A stretch of 64,000 nt of DNA, taken from contig JANQQS010000005.1 of assembly GCA_028284955.1 (NCBI GenBank), positions 65,946 through 129,945 of the forward strand. The letters are read 5' to 3'. The translations under genes and the position numbers were made by a program. Of this stretch, positions 54,044 to 62,813 are shown in pieces; within the stretch, counting starts at the first letter, position 1, and every line of letters begins with the position of its first letter. This DNA comes from Myxococcota bacterium. Lineage in GTDB: Bacteria; Myxococcota_A; Polyangia; Polyangiales; Houyiibacteriaceae. The notes under the pieces were generated by a model. That model worked only from the letters and a program-made list of their open reading frames with translations. It had not been told where the DNA came from and ran no database searches.

Positions 54044-56152
54044 TCAACCGCGCTGAAACTTCGAGCCTTTGGCACGACGGGTTTTCTTGCGCTCGGCTCG
54101 GAACGCGCGCACGGCGCTGACAAGGAATCGAATTTGTTCGCGTCGATCGACTACACCAGCGTCATGAAGCTCAGTTAGCGACGACGCCAGGCAAAGCAGG
54201 TAGGATAGTGAACTCGTGTTCGCGTCGTAGCTGCAAGGGATTTCGGGGAACGTCACGCGCTCTCCGGCGCGAACGCCATAGAGACGATTGCGAACTCCGC
54301 CTGGCCAAAGCACTTCCACAACTCCTCTCTGGGCATGCCCCATGCCGAAAGACGCGATCAAACTATCCTGCGACGCGTAGCTCGATCCTCCGAGCACTGG
54401 CGCCATGACGGCCTGGCCTCCCTTGGGTTTGAACGCTACCACCGCACCGATGCCGTCTCTATTTGCTTTTCCGTGTCGTGTTAGCCCGGCGCCACCGACT
54501 AGTTCAACCTGCGCCCATTGATTGTGATTGTCCGCGCTGTTGATTTCGACCGAAAGCGTACCATCAGGAAAAACCAACCCATTCCAAGTAAACATGAACG
54601 TGCTTGGGTCGCCGAACACTACATCGCCGAGAGGAGTGAACGTCGGAACGATGCGAGCGTCGACGTCAAACTCGCCGCCAAATGTCGGTACCCCTACGAG
54701 CGGCAATGGCTCTGGGATATCGAAGTTTGAAACGGAGACGATGTCGACAAAACCATCATTGTTCAAATCACCAACCGCCATTCCATGCACGGTTCGCCGA
54801 TTGTGGTCGGTTGACCCAGCCAGCGCGTCTACATCGCGAACGAAGTTCGCGCTCCCGTCGTTGCTCCAAACAACCCCTGGCGATGTCTCGACGAACGGGC
54901 CTGCGTCCAAACCACCATGAAAGACGATATCGGTGTCGCCGTCGTTGTCGTAGTCGAATGACGACGTTCCCCAACCAAACGGGCTATATACTCGACCGTC
55001 ACTCTCGCTATCTGTGAAAAACCCATCGTCCTGTTGCAAGAACCATCGGGAGTCTAGGTTGTATACGCTCGACAACTCCGGCGGCACACCCTGCACCGCG
55101 CCCGCAAACGGGCCAAAGTTCGTGACGAACAGATCAAGCGTGCCGCTTCGGTCGTAATCACCAAACGCGAGCCCCATCCAGGTTCCAGCTTTCGCCATTC
55201 CCTTCTCCGAAGTCACGTTGGTGAAGTAGCCAGTCCCATCGTTTTCAAACAACTGAAGAAAGCCGCGGTCGATACCCCCCGCCACCGCTGGAGGAAACCC
55301 CGCCTGGTCGTCGGCTTGGACGATATCGACATCTCCATCCAAATCGTAGTCCACCAAGGAAACCGCCCACGTAATTGTGTTGCTCCCAGGAGGTGCACCC
55401 GGTGACCGGTATAGATCGAGAATGCCCGACGACTCAGACACATCTGCGAATCGGTTGCGTCCTACATTGAGCAACAGCTGATTGGGTTGAATCCCTTCAA
55501 ACGGCTCGACGAAGATCTGCGCTTGCTGGCTTTGGTCGAACACGTTTGCCACGAAAATATCGAGCAACCCATCTCCATTGACATCACCCATCGCGCACGA
55601 ACTTGAATGAGAAAAGCCGGCCGCCCCCGCCGGAGCGGTCACATCGACAAACATGCCACCTTGGTTCTCATAGAGACGATTGCTCCCGAACGTCGACAGC
55701 ACCATCAAATCAGGATCGCCATCGTTGTCCAAGTCGCCATAGCAAACGCCGGAAGAGTCCTGCTCGATGGCATCGACTCCAACATCGGCGGCGACGTCGA
55801 CAAACTGAACAACACCGGTCTGAACAAACTGATTGGCGTAAAGACTATTCGCAGCGCCCGGACCGTTTGTGACGTAGATGTCAAGGTCGCCATCGCTGTC
55901 GTAATCAAAAACAGCGACTCCCGGCGCACCGCGACTCTTCGTTGGCGACGCTACCAACGCGTCGAATGTGAACAATGGCAATTGCTTTTGTGCTTGCCAA
56001 ATAGCCTCACTAGCCGACGGCGCACGACGGTACGTCACACCGGCTTGATCGCCGACCACAATGTCGTCGAACACGACCCCCTGCGCATACGTGACCCACG
56101 GCGACACAAGAACAAGCGCAGCGGAGAAACCGCTTTTGACTCGTACATCCAT
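54044..56152 (-). CDS. CRTAC1-type protein: FG-GAP/VCBS propeller plus UnbV/ASPIC domain
   Basis: The protein has 702 residues. GGGGG lies shortly before the ATG. Signal peptide ending VTYAQ. Repeated calcium-type units (VFDYDSDGDLDIYVTNG, YGDLDNDGDPDLMVLS, MGDVNGDGLLDIFVAN, VDYDLDGDVDIVQAD, FGDYDRSGTLDLFVTN, FDYDNDGDTDIVFHGG) form a propeller, followed by a UnbV/ASPIC module (GIGAVVAFKPKGGQ, SFGMGHAQRGVVEVLWPGG). The order matches the CRTAC1 family, secreted proteins of largely unknown role. A short Cys-bearing, helical and basic extension (FRAERKKTRRAKGSKF) ends it. Confidence 0.9.
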   Translation of the reverse strand: MDVRVKSGFSAALVLVSPWVTYAQGVVFDDIVVGDQAGVTYRRAPSASEAIWQAQKQLPLFTFDALVASPTKSRGAPGVAVFDYDSDGDLDIYVTNGPGAANSLYANQFVQTGVVQFVDVAADVGVDAIEQDSSGVCYGDLDNDGDPDLMVLSTFGSNRLYENQGGMFVDVTAPAGAAGFSHSSSCAMGDVNGDGLLDIFVANVFDQSQQAQIFVEPFEGIQPNQLLLNVGRNRFADVSESSGILDLYRSPGAPPGSNTITWAVSLVDYDLDGDVDIVQADDQAGFPPAVAGGIDRGFLQLFENDGTGYFTNVTSEKGMAKAGTWMGLAFGDYDRSGTLDLFVTNFGPFAGAVQGVPPELSSVYNLDSRWFLQQDDGFFTDSESDGRVYSPFGWGTSSFDYDNDGDTDIVFHGGLDAGPFVETSPGVVWSNDGSANFVRDVDALAGSTDHNRRTVHGMAVGDLNNDGFVDIVSVSNFDIPEPLPLVGVPTFGGEFDVDARIVPTFTPLGDVVFGDPSTFMFTWNGLVFPDGTLSVEINSADNHNQWAQVELVGGAGLTRHGKANRDGIGAVVAFKPKGGQAVMAPVLGGSSYASQDSLIASFGMGHAQRGVVEVLWPGGVRNRLYGVRAGERVTFPEIPCSYDANTSSLSYLLCLASSLTELHDAGVVDRREQIRFLVSAVRAFRAERKKTRRAKGSKFQRG

Positions 56153-56285
56153 AATACCCCCTATTTTTGGACCCCGAACCGCCTATGGATATGTCGCCTC
56201 TTAACACACCTCCCACATTCGTTGTTGATAAAAACAAACGCCTTGGAGACCCCCGATCACACCCCGAACGTCTTCTCCAGTTGAT

Positions 56286-56397
56286 CTACAGATTGTGGGC
56301 ACTCGAACGCATGACCCAGCGTTCCTCGACGACCCCGATTCGGTATCCAAGATTTGGGACGACGGTTTACTGTTTGGATCGGTGGCTTCTTGTCGAA
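56286..56397 (-). pseudogene. Decayed fragment of a second immunity gene
   Basis: Minus-strand translation gives TVVPNLGYRIGVVEERWVM, matching TVVPDLGHRIGVIRGDWVM at the end of the adjacent immunity candidate. It is preceded by an in-frame stop and lacks the N-terminal part. It begins immediately after the stop of the intact gene. The remaining bases to 56153 hold nothing recognisable. Confidence 0.75.
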
Positions 56398-57039
56398 TCA
56401 GTCGTGGATGCTTGAAATCATCACCCAGTCTCCACGGATGACACCGATTCGATGTCCAAGATCCGGCACCACAGTCCACAGTTCTGGATCAACGGTCTCG
56501 TGTCGAAACAACGCGAGAAGCGGAAACCCAAGATCAGTTTTCCCAAGCGCGCGGTCGTGAACGATATCGACCAACGATTCGCCATTCTTTCGCCTCTGCT
56601 CCGTATCGTATTCTTCCTGATCGATCGAAAGGAGCGCGGAACACTCCAAGTCGAGCGCCACAACGAGGTCTCCCATGATTCGGGTGAGCCATCTTGGACC
56701 CGGTTGCTGGACGGCGTTGCCAGAAAACTGAAGTCCGTACCGCACAGGAGCGAACGTTCGACGAACAGACAGCACGAACTCGTGCGCTTCGATCCAAAAT
56801 GGAAACTCGGCAACGTTGTACAAGCTCTCATCTTCGACCACGCTCGGAAACTCGTCTCGCGACAAGCCAGATACATCCGCGATGGTTTTCGTATCTTCCG
56901 CGTCACCGAGCCAATGCAAGGCGTACTCTCCTCCGCCCTTCGCACCTCGAGCACGCAGGCATGACCAAAATCGCTCCAGCACCTCCAGGTTGGACAGTGA
57001 TGGTCGTGAAAACGCAATCGAATGAGCTTCTCGTGGCAT
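56398..57039 (-). CDS. Probable immunity protein for the PAAR-nuclease effector
   Basis: The protein has 213 residues, soluble and acidic, with no signal peptide. It begins 13 bases after the effector stop on the same strand, with GAGA just upstream of its ATG. Motifs such as EYALHWLGDAEDTKTIADVS, IEAHEFVLSVRRTF and VVPDLGHRIGVIRGDWVM match no family I can name. The position directly behind a toxin, the acidity and the decayed extra copy downstream are typical of immunity genes. It presumably binds and blocks the nuclease tail in the cytoplasm. Confidence 0.72.
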   Translation of the reverse strand: MPREAHSIAFSRPSLSNLEVLERFWSCLRARGAKGGGEYALHWLGDAEDTKTIADVSGLSRDEFPSVVEDESLYNVAEFPFWIEAHEFVLSVRRTFAPVRYGLQFSGNAVQQPGPRWLTRIMGDLVVALDLECSALLSIDQEEYDTEQRRKNGESLVDIVHDRALGKTDLGFPLLALFRHETVDPELWTVVPDLGHRIGVIRGDWVMISSIHD

Positions 57040-57052
57040 CGTGTTCTCAACA

Positions 57053-58045
57053 CTAAATTTGAATTACTTGGAGCTTACCAGGAGGCATACCCAACCCTCC
57101 GGCAAGTTTCCTGATTTGCTGCTCTGCTTTGTCATGACCACCTGGAATCTTGTAGATCACACCCATGTCAGCATTTCGAGCGAGCATCACATTGCGCTTC
57201 ATCTGTCTTCTATTGCGGCCGGTCTCATCCTCGCTCTTTGCTGGATAGAAATCCGCTCCGCTCTTGGCTTCAACCGCATGCATGGTGCCGCTTCGATCCT
57301 GACCGACATGATCGATTTCGGCTCCCATAGGCGCTCCGCAGTGTTTGCAAGAATGCGTCACCTTGTGGTCATTCCCAGTCGACAAACAACTGCGCGACTC
57401 GCCGTGGGCGCGTTTCATCTCGCCTTCGGCCCGCAAGATCTCCGGCTCATTATGTTTCGCCGCCGCGTGCTCGTGGCGACCGCCAGGGCTCCGGTCACGA
57501 GCAAGCTGGTTTCTCCGATCTTTGAACTCTTCATCCGTCGGCGGACAATACGGCTCCCCTCCCTCTTCATGCCCAGGACGTGGATCCGCCTGGGACGCAG
57601 TCCCGTATCCGGGCTCCTGCACGATGCCCATCATCGTCGCCGCGTTCGGCGGGCTACCTCCGGGCCCGCAGTTGTTGAGCATCGGGTCGCCTAGCAAGTG
57701 CACCCGCTTGCCTTCGATTTTGACGTTCATCGAACCGGGACCGATGAACTTCGTGATGCCATGCGCCGCGGAAGACACGATCCCGCCGCCAGTACCTTTA
57801 GAGGCGACATCACCTTGGCTACCGAATGTCGCGCCTTCTAGCGCAACGGGCTGACCATTGATCTTGACGGTCTTGGAGTAGCCCTCGGGTGAAAGACCGC
57901 TGCGGCCAACATTGGGCAGCGGAGTCGGCACAAAAGGCGCGGGAGGCCCCGGCATCTTGCACACGTTCGGCGTCGTCGCCGCCGCTACACCATTCGAGCC
58001 TCTAGTAACCGGAGTTTTCGGGCCGTTGATGGTGACCTTGCCCAT
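57053..58045 (-). CDS. PAAR-like (DUF4150) effector with C-terminal PD-(D/E)XK nuclease domain
   Basis: The protein has 330 residues. The DUF4150/PAAR-like head covers about residues 1-130 (VTINGPKTPVTRGSNGVAAA to VKIEGKRVHLLGDPML, CGPGGSPPN). A charged linker follows. The C-terminal toxin domain (about 225-330) has a small Cys/His patch (HSCKHCGAPMGAEIDHVG), then MHAVEAKSGADFYP, which gives a D...ExK core, and RNRRQMKRNVMLARNADMGVIY, as in restriction-endonuclease-fold toxins. It is probably delivered by a type VI system encoded elsewhere and degrades nucleic acid in competitors. The immunity candidate follows after 13 bases. Confidence 0.85.
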   Translation of the reverse strand: MGKVTINGPKTPVTRGSNGVAAATTPNVCKMPGPPAPFVPTPLPNVGRSGLSPEGYSKTVKINGQPVALEGATFGSQGDVASKGTGGGIVSSAAHGITKFIGPGSMNVKIEGKRVHLLGDPMLNNCGPGGSPPNAATMMGIVQEPGYGTASQADPRPGHEEGGEPYCPPTDEEFKDRRNQLARDRSPGGRHEHAAAKHNEPEILRAEGEMKRAHGESRSCLSTGNDHKVTHSCKHCGAPMGAEIDHVGQDRSGTMHAVEAKSGADFYPAKSEDETGRNRRQMKRNVMLARNADMGVIYKIPGGHDKAEQQIRKLAGGLGMPPGKLQVIQI

Positions 58046-58080
58046 GACGCGGGGCTTATCGGTTGGAGGTGCGGAGAGTT

Positions 58081-58137
58081 GAGAGTTGCGTGCGAAATCA
58101 GTCTTCTCAGGTCCGGGAAATTTCTTTCCCCGCCCCT
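58081..58137 (+). repeat. Module-flanking direct repeat, copy 3
   Basis: Almost identical to 53961-54026. With the shared heads it extends the duplicated block to about 57791-58137, matching 53679-54026. Confidence 0.85.
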
Positions 58138-58405
58138 CTCGTCCCCGCTCACACGATGAGTAGAACGGTAACGAAGAGCTTCGGGCTCCGAATAGCGATT
58201 AGGCCTATCGCGTGCCGAACAACGACCGTGCGCTAAGCGGAGCAACGAATGGGATCGTCAACCACTCCTCCGACGCATGAAACCCCTTGTCACTATGTGT
58301 CGCGCCGAGTCCACTGTGGTCACGCCCAGACCCGCAACGAGTCGGGACCGTGATCGCATCCAACTCACCGAAATCACAAGGGGTTCGTCACATCCGCTTG
58401 GTGCG

Positions 58406-58450
58406 CTCACAACCCGAAGGTCGTCGGTTCAAATCCGGCCCCCGCAACCA
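58406..58450 (+). other. tRNA-fMet 3-prime fragment (attachment-site-like)
   Basis: From the anticodon loop (CTCACAACC, where initiator tRNA has CTCATAACC) through CCGAAGG, the T arm GGTTCAAATCC and CCCCGCAACCA, this matches the 3-prime half of initiator tRNA. No 5-prime half is present within 80 bases, so it is not a gene. The rest of 58138-58720 holds no credible coding frame; an inverted pair (AACCCCTTGT near 58279, ACAAGGGGTT near 58375) is its only other feature. Confidence 0.8.
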
Positions 58451-58555
58451 TGGTCAAGGGCGGACCTATTCGGGCCCACCCTTTTTCCTTTTGGCCGGAT
58501 TTCGTTGTTTATTGTGCGTTCGCTGACGCGAACGCGCGGCCCCCGCTGGTGTTGT

Positions 58556-58583
58556 TGGTTGCGGGGGCCGGATTTGAACCGAC
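58556..58583 (-). other. Inverted copy of the tRNA-fMet 3-prime end
   Basis: The minus strand reads a perfect 28-base copy of 58423-58450 (GTCGGTTCAAATCCGGCCCC, then CGCAACCA). No anticodon or D arm accompanies it. Together with 58406-58450 it marks the left side of the islet carrying the AAA/TOPRIM gene. Confidence 0.85.
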
Positions 58584-58720
58584 TTGTTTTGGTGCGCATC
58601 GGATTTGGGTGAGGACAGTCCGCACCTATCGAACTTATTGTTCTCAAGGTCCACGCCCAGTCGCTCTGGTAGAGTTCGACTTCTGGGCCGGGTGCCGGCC
58701 CGCCTTCGGGGGAGCGTCGA

Positions 58721-60394
58721 ATGTTGGAGCAAGAGGTGGTCAGGCGGTGGCCGATTCCCCTGACCGAGGGCGGCAACAAAAATATTGAGATCAAAAACAG
58801 CGACCGGCTATTCATCGTCGGGGCAAATGGCACGGGGAAGTCGGCCCTGATTCAACACGGGCTGGAGAGACTCGGAAAACCGATCCGCCGGATGTCGGCT
58901 CATCGTCAGAACTGGATGGTGTCCAGCCACATTGAGCTTAACTCTCGTTCTCGGCGCGAGATGGAGACCCGCCTCCACCAGAGAGATGTTCAGCACGAGG
59001 GTCGCTGGAAGGATGACCAAGCTGGCCAGCGGCTCGCAGCAATTCTGTTCGACCTGGTCGCAGCAGAGAATGAACGGTCTCGTCGCGTCACCGAGCTCAT
59101 CGACGCCAAGAAAGCCGATGCGGCAGTAAAGCAAGCCGCCGATACCCCGTCGCCATTCTTGAAAATCAACGACCTGCTGGCAGCGGGGAACTTTAGTGTC
59201 AGGCTCCGGGCAAAGAGGGGGGAAGAGATACTGGCTGAACATCGGGACGGGCAGCTTTTCGGCATGGCAAAGCTCTCGGATGGGGAAAGGAACGCCGCGA
59301 TCCTGGGTGCAACGGTGCTCACCGTGGATCCCGGCACACTTCTTCTGATTGACGAGCCTGAGCGCCACCTGCACCGCTCCATCATCGAGCCATTTCTCAC
59401 AGCGCTCTTTGACTGTCGCCCCGACTGTCCGTTCATCGTTTCCACACATGAGTTGTCGCTTCCTGTGGCGGCGAAGGACGCAAGGGTTCTGCTTCCCCGA
59501 GGCTGCGAGTGGTCGGGTGAGAGTGTGCATTCTTGGACGTTGGATGTGTTAACGGCAGGGGCCGAACTACCGGACGACCTTCGGCACTCAATCCTCGGCT
59601 CTAGGCGCAAGATCCTCTTCGTGGAAGGCGAGCACAGCAGCCTGGACTTGCCCGTCTACGAAGCCCTCTTTAACGACGTGTCCGTGGTTCCGAAGGGTGG
59701 TTGTTCCGAGGTGATCCGAGCGGTGAAAGGGCTGCGGTCCGCTGAGAGCCTGCACTGGGTCGAAGCCACGGGCCTGATTGATCGGGATGACCGAGAAGAG
59801 AAGGAACTGTCCTCTCTGCGTGATGGTGGCATCCACGGGCTCAACGTGCATTCGGTTGAGTCCCTCTACTTCTCCAAGCCAATGAGGGTTGCCGTAGCGA
59901 AGCGGCAGGCTGAAACTTACGATGTCGATCCTGACGATATGCTGAAGCAGGCCGAGGAAGCGGCGATGAAGGAGCTAGGCCAGCTCGAGACAAAGAAGCA
60001 CCTCAGCGCCCGCAGGATCGAGCGCAAAGTGAGAGATGCCGTGATGTCACAGATCCCTGGCTGCAAGGAGATCAAGGGTGGCACAGGCGCTCCGATCACG
60101 ATCCAGGTTGACTCGGGGCTGCCGGAAGAAATCGACCGCTACGAGGCGCTGCTTCAGGCCAAGGATTTCGACGGCCTCATTGCCCGCTACCCGGTAAGGG
60201 AGACGAACGCGCTGACCAACCTCGCGGCCAAGCTGAAGTTCAGGCCCAAAGAGAATTACGAGCAGGCAGCGCGGGCGCAGCTTGCCAAAGATGATGAGCT
60301 AGTAGCTGAGTTGCGGAAGCTGCTCGGCACTCTCACCGAGGCGCTGACGGGACAGTCGAAAGCCGAGGTCGATTCTTCTCCGTCCCCTCCGTAG
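58721..60394 (+). CDS. OLD-like AAA ATPase with DUF4435/TOPRIM-type domain, possible defence protein
   Basis: The protein has 557 residues. GGAG lies 6 bases before the ATG. The ATPase half has Walker A GANGTGKSALIQHGL (about residue 35), signature-like KLSDGERNAAILGA and Walker B TLLLIDEPERHLH, with an SMC/ABC-like insertion between them. The C-terminal half begins KILFVEGEHSSLDLPVYEAL and contains ATGLIDRDDREEKE, which fits the Glu and DxD of TOPRIM-type DUF4435 domains. AAA-TOPRIM proteins of the OLD group often act in phage defence as nucleases. Frequent GAG and CTG codons differ from neighbouring genes, which favour GAA and CTC; with the flanking tRNA fragments this suggests acquisition. 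Confidence 0.87.
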   Translation: MLEQEVVRRWPIPLTEGGNKNIEIKNSDRLFIVGANGTGKSALIQHGLERLGKPIRRMSAHRQNWMVSSHIELNSRSRREMETRLHQRDVQHEGRWKDDQAGQRLAAILFDLVAAENERSRRVTELIDAKKADAAVKQAADTPSPFLKINDLLAAGNFSVRLRAKRGEEILAEHRDGQLFGMAKLSDGERNAAILGATVLTVDPGTLLLIDEPERHLHRSIIEPFLTALFDCRPDCPFIVSTHELSLPVAAKDARVLLPRGCEWSGESVHSWTLDVLTAGAELPDDLRHSILGSRRKILFVEGEHSSLDLPVYEALFNDVSVVPKGGCSEVIRAVKGLRSAESLHWVEATGLIDRDDREEKELSSLRDGGIHGLNVHSVESLYFSKPMRVAVAKRQAETYDVDPDDMLKQAEEAAMKELGQLETKKHLSARRIERKVRDAVMSQIPGCKEIKGGTGAPITIQVDSGLPEEIDRYEALLQAKDFDGLIARYPVRETNALTNLAAKLKFRPKENYEQAARAQLAKDDELVAELRKLLGTLTEALTGQSKAEVDSSPSPP

Positions 60395-60479
60395 TACCCC
60401 GATGGCCTACGCATACGAGCCAATCTCCGTCTGAAAATCCTTCCTCAAGAACACCGAATCCCAGACTCCACCCCGGCCA

Positions 60480-60694
60480 TCACCTTGGCTCTGAGCACCA
60501 GGGCCGAAGCAGTTTTGGAAGATGGTCGGACGTCCCCCCTGGCTCAACTTTGCCGATGTGGAGACGAGCGGATACGGCTCCTCCTTCGCTCACCACCAGG
60601 CCCGAAGGGCAAGAAGCCGATCCGCATGCTGCAATGAAGACGGAGGTCATACTCAATGCAAGCGATGTGGTTGGTCGCTGGTCGTTGCGTTCCA
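60480..60694 (-). pseudogene. Truncated third copy of the Cys-rich lipoprotein gene
   Basis: The frame begins MERNDQRPTTSLALSMTSV and has AACGSASCPSGLVVSEGG, closely matching the signal and start of the protein at 60700. It then leaves homology at about 60575 and ends 30 codons later. The break coincides with the right side of the AAA-gene islet, which may have truncated it. The 85 bases before it, back to 60395, show nothing else. Confidence 0.72.
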
Positions 60695-60699
60695 TTCTA

Positions 60700-61629
60700 T
60701 CAAAACGGATTGCAGGTTTCCGGGTCGCCATCACAAGCTGCCCCGTTTCGGCAATCATTTGATCCAGCACATTCATACGTGCAGGCAAAGGTCGATCCCA
60801 TTTGCCGACACACTCCATCATCGAGCCCGGGGACACCACAGTCATCGGTGGCCGTATCCTCGGCGCATGCGTCGCGAAAACTGAGAATCGCTTCGCACGT
60901 TGTGTCTGCCTCAGCGATCACACAATAGAGCGCCTCAACTCCACCCAAACTCGTGCGCATGCGTTGAGCAAACTGCCGCGGGGGACAATTGGCGCTAGGA
61001 TCGTCAGTGGCTGTTTGATGGCTTGCAAGGTCGAGCATGCAGTAGTTACCTCGGCTTGCTCCGTTGAATTCGAGTGGCACACAGCGCCGAACCCCCACTT
61101 CATCGGTGGTTATGCACTCTTCGTCGGACACGCATGGCTGACAAAAACCGAGCGTTCCCTGGCACTCAAACGTGCTCAGATTGCACATCCGGTTTCCGAT
61201 AGGCCGACCGACTTCGATGGGAGGACAAGAGGTCTCTTGAGTCGCTTCGGTACATTCGACACAAACCCCCGTCCCGGTCTCACATACCGGCGTATCCGAA
61301 AACCGAGCGCACTGGTCGTCATCCATACACGGTGAGCACGTGTTGCTCTCCGTATTGCATCTCGGTGCCGCAGGGTCCGTACATTGCGTGTCTTGCACGC
61401 ATCCCACGCAGCGGTTGCTCGTCTCATCGCACACCGGCGTATCCCCGCTGCAGCCTCCGCACGGGCCCGCGTCCGCTTCCCCATCAGGTCGTGCATCAGC
61501 GCCTGCATCGAGCGCGAGGCACCACCCGCCTTCGCTCGCCACGAAGCCTGAAGGACACGAGGCAGATCCGCATGCGGCGGCGAAGAGGAAGATCATACTC
61601 AGAGCGAGCAACGTGATCGATTGAGGCAT
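60700..61629 (-). CDS. Cys-rich lipoprotein, tandem copy 2
   Basis: The protein has 309 residues. Lipobox AAAC. After CPSGFVASEGG and an Asp/Ala/Gly linker, Cys-rich units follow (CGGCSGDTPVCDETSNRC, CTDPAAPRCNTESNTC, CMDDDQCARFSDTPVC), then a segment with CQPCVSDEEC, FAQRMRTSLGGVEALYCVI and a Cys-rich C-terminus ending CDGDPETCNPF. About 36 Cys imply an extracellular disulfide-rich protein. The start lies 9 bases after the stop of its upstream paralog, so they are co-transcribed. No enzymatic motif. Confidence 0.88.
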   Translation of the reverse strand: MPQSITLLALSMIFLFAAACGSASCPSGFVASEGGWCLALDAGADARPDGEADAGPCGGCSGDTPVCDETSNRCVGCVQDTQCTDPAAPRCNTESNTCSPCMDDDQCARFSDTPVCETGTGVCVECTEATQETSCPPIEVGRPIGNRMCNLSTFECQGTLGFCQPCVSDEECITTDEVGVRRCVPLEFNGASRGNYCMLDLASHQTATDDPSANCPPRQFAQRMRTSLGGVEALYCVIAEADTTCEAILSFRDACAEDTATDDCGVPGLDDGVCRQMGSTFACTYECAGSNDCRNGAACDGDPETCNPF

Positions 61630-61638
61630 CCTAATTCG

Positions 61639-62565
61639 TCAAAACGGATTGCAGGTTCTCGGTGCATTGTCGCAAGCTACCCCATCCGGGCAATCACTTG
61701 GTCCAGCGCATTCATAAGTACAGGCAAATCCACGCCCCATTTGCCGACACACCCCATCATCAAGCCCGGAGGCGCCACAGTCCTCGGCGACGGTATCCTC
61801 GGCGCATACCGATCCAAAACTGAGAACTGCTTCACAAGTTGTATTCGCTTCTCGAACCACGCAATAGAGCGCCTCGACTCCACCCAAACTCGTGCGCATG
61901 CGTTGAGCAAACTGTTGCGGAGGACAATTGGCGCTGGGATCGTCCAGGGCTGCTCGATGGCTTTCAAGATCGAGCATGCAGTAGTTGTCTCGTGGCATTC
62001 CGTCGAACTCGAGAGGAATACAACGAAACGTGCCAACTTGGTCGTTGCTCAGGCACTCCTCATCCGATACGCACCGCTGGCAGAAGCCGAGCGTACCCTC
62101 GCACTCAAACGTCTCCACATTGCACACCCGGTTTACGGCAGGCCTGTCGTTTTCGATGGGGGGACATGCCGCTTCTTGAGTCGCTTCGGTACATTCGACG
62201 CACACTCCGGTGCCCGTCTCGCACACCGGCGTATCCGAAAACCGAGCGCACTGGTCGTCATCCATGCAAGGGGAGCAAGTGTTGCTCTCGGTGTTGCACC
62301 TTGGCGCCGCAGGGTCCGTACATTGCGTATCTTGCAAACACCCGACGCATCGGTTGGTTGCTTCGTCGCAAACGGGCGTATCCCCGCTGCATCCTCCGCA
62401 AGGGCCTGCGTCCGCTTGCCCATCAGTCTGCGCATCAGCGCCAGCATCGAGCGCGAGGCACGCTGGGTCGTTAGGTTTGGATTCGCAGAAAGGGACGCTT
62501 TCGGTGGGGCAAGCGGAGAGGAGGACAACGGGAACGAGAAAGGCGAAGGCGGGTTTAATGGTCAT
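61639..62565 (-). CDS. Cys-rich lipoprotein, tandem copy 1
   Basis: The protein has 308 residues. Lipobox LSAC. The signal and first 30 residues differ from its downstream paralog, but from LALDAGAD onward the two are about 80 percent identical, including CDEATNRCVGCLQDTQC and FAQRMRTSLGGVEALYCVV. AGAG lies upstream of the ATG. It is the first gene of the pair. The 248 bases upstream to 62813 hold no gene I can support. Confidence 0.88.
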   Translation of the reverse strand: MTIKPAFAFLVPVVLLSACPTESVPFCESKPNDPACLALDAGADAQTDGQADAGPCGGCSGDTPVCDEATNRCVGCLQDTQCTDPAAPRCNTESNTCSPCMDDDQCARFSDTPVCETGTGVCVECTEATQEAACPPIENDRPAVNRVCNVETFECEGTLGFCQRCVSDEECLSNDQVGTFRCIPLEFDGMPRDNYCMLDLESHRAALDDPSANCPPQQFAQRMRTSLGGVEALYCVVREANTTCEAVLSFGSVCAEDTVAEDCGASGLDDGVCRQMGRGFACTYECAGPSDCPDGVACDNAPRTCNPF

Positions 62566-62813
62566 GATAAGTGGCTCTCTTACTGCGGGCTTCAGGGGCT
62601 GTTACGTTGGGTAGTCGAAGGTCGTTGATTCACCAATGCGCTCTGGGGGTGATCAACCGGACCTACTTTACTTTTCTGGCCTCGGTGGCCTTATCGGGTC
62701 AAGGCGACGCCAGTTGCGTTCTATTTTGCATTTCGCGCATCGATGGCTCTATTAGCGCCCAAACCCCTGATATGTCAATGGAAAGCCGTGCGCCGGCGAA
62801 GGCTTCGATGGGT

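Noticed and set aside
56421-57053. A 210-codon frame overlapping the immunity gene
   Set aside because: It is Arg/Ser/Cys-rich as expected of an out-of-frame reading, and the decayed copy matches the other frame.
58400-58450. A tRNA-Met gene
   Set aside because: Only the part from the anticodon loop onward matches. There is no acceptor 5-prime strand or D arm, and the anticodon position reads CAC.
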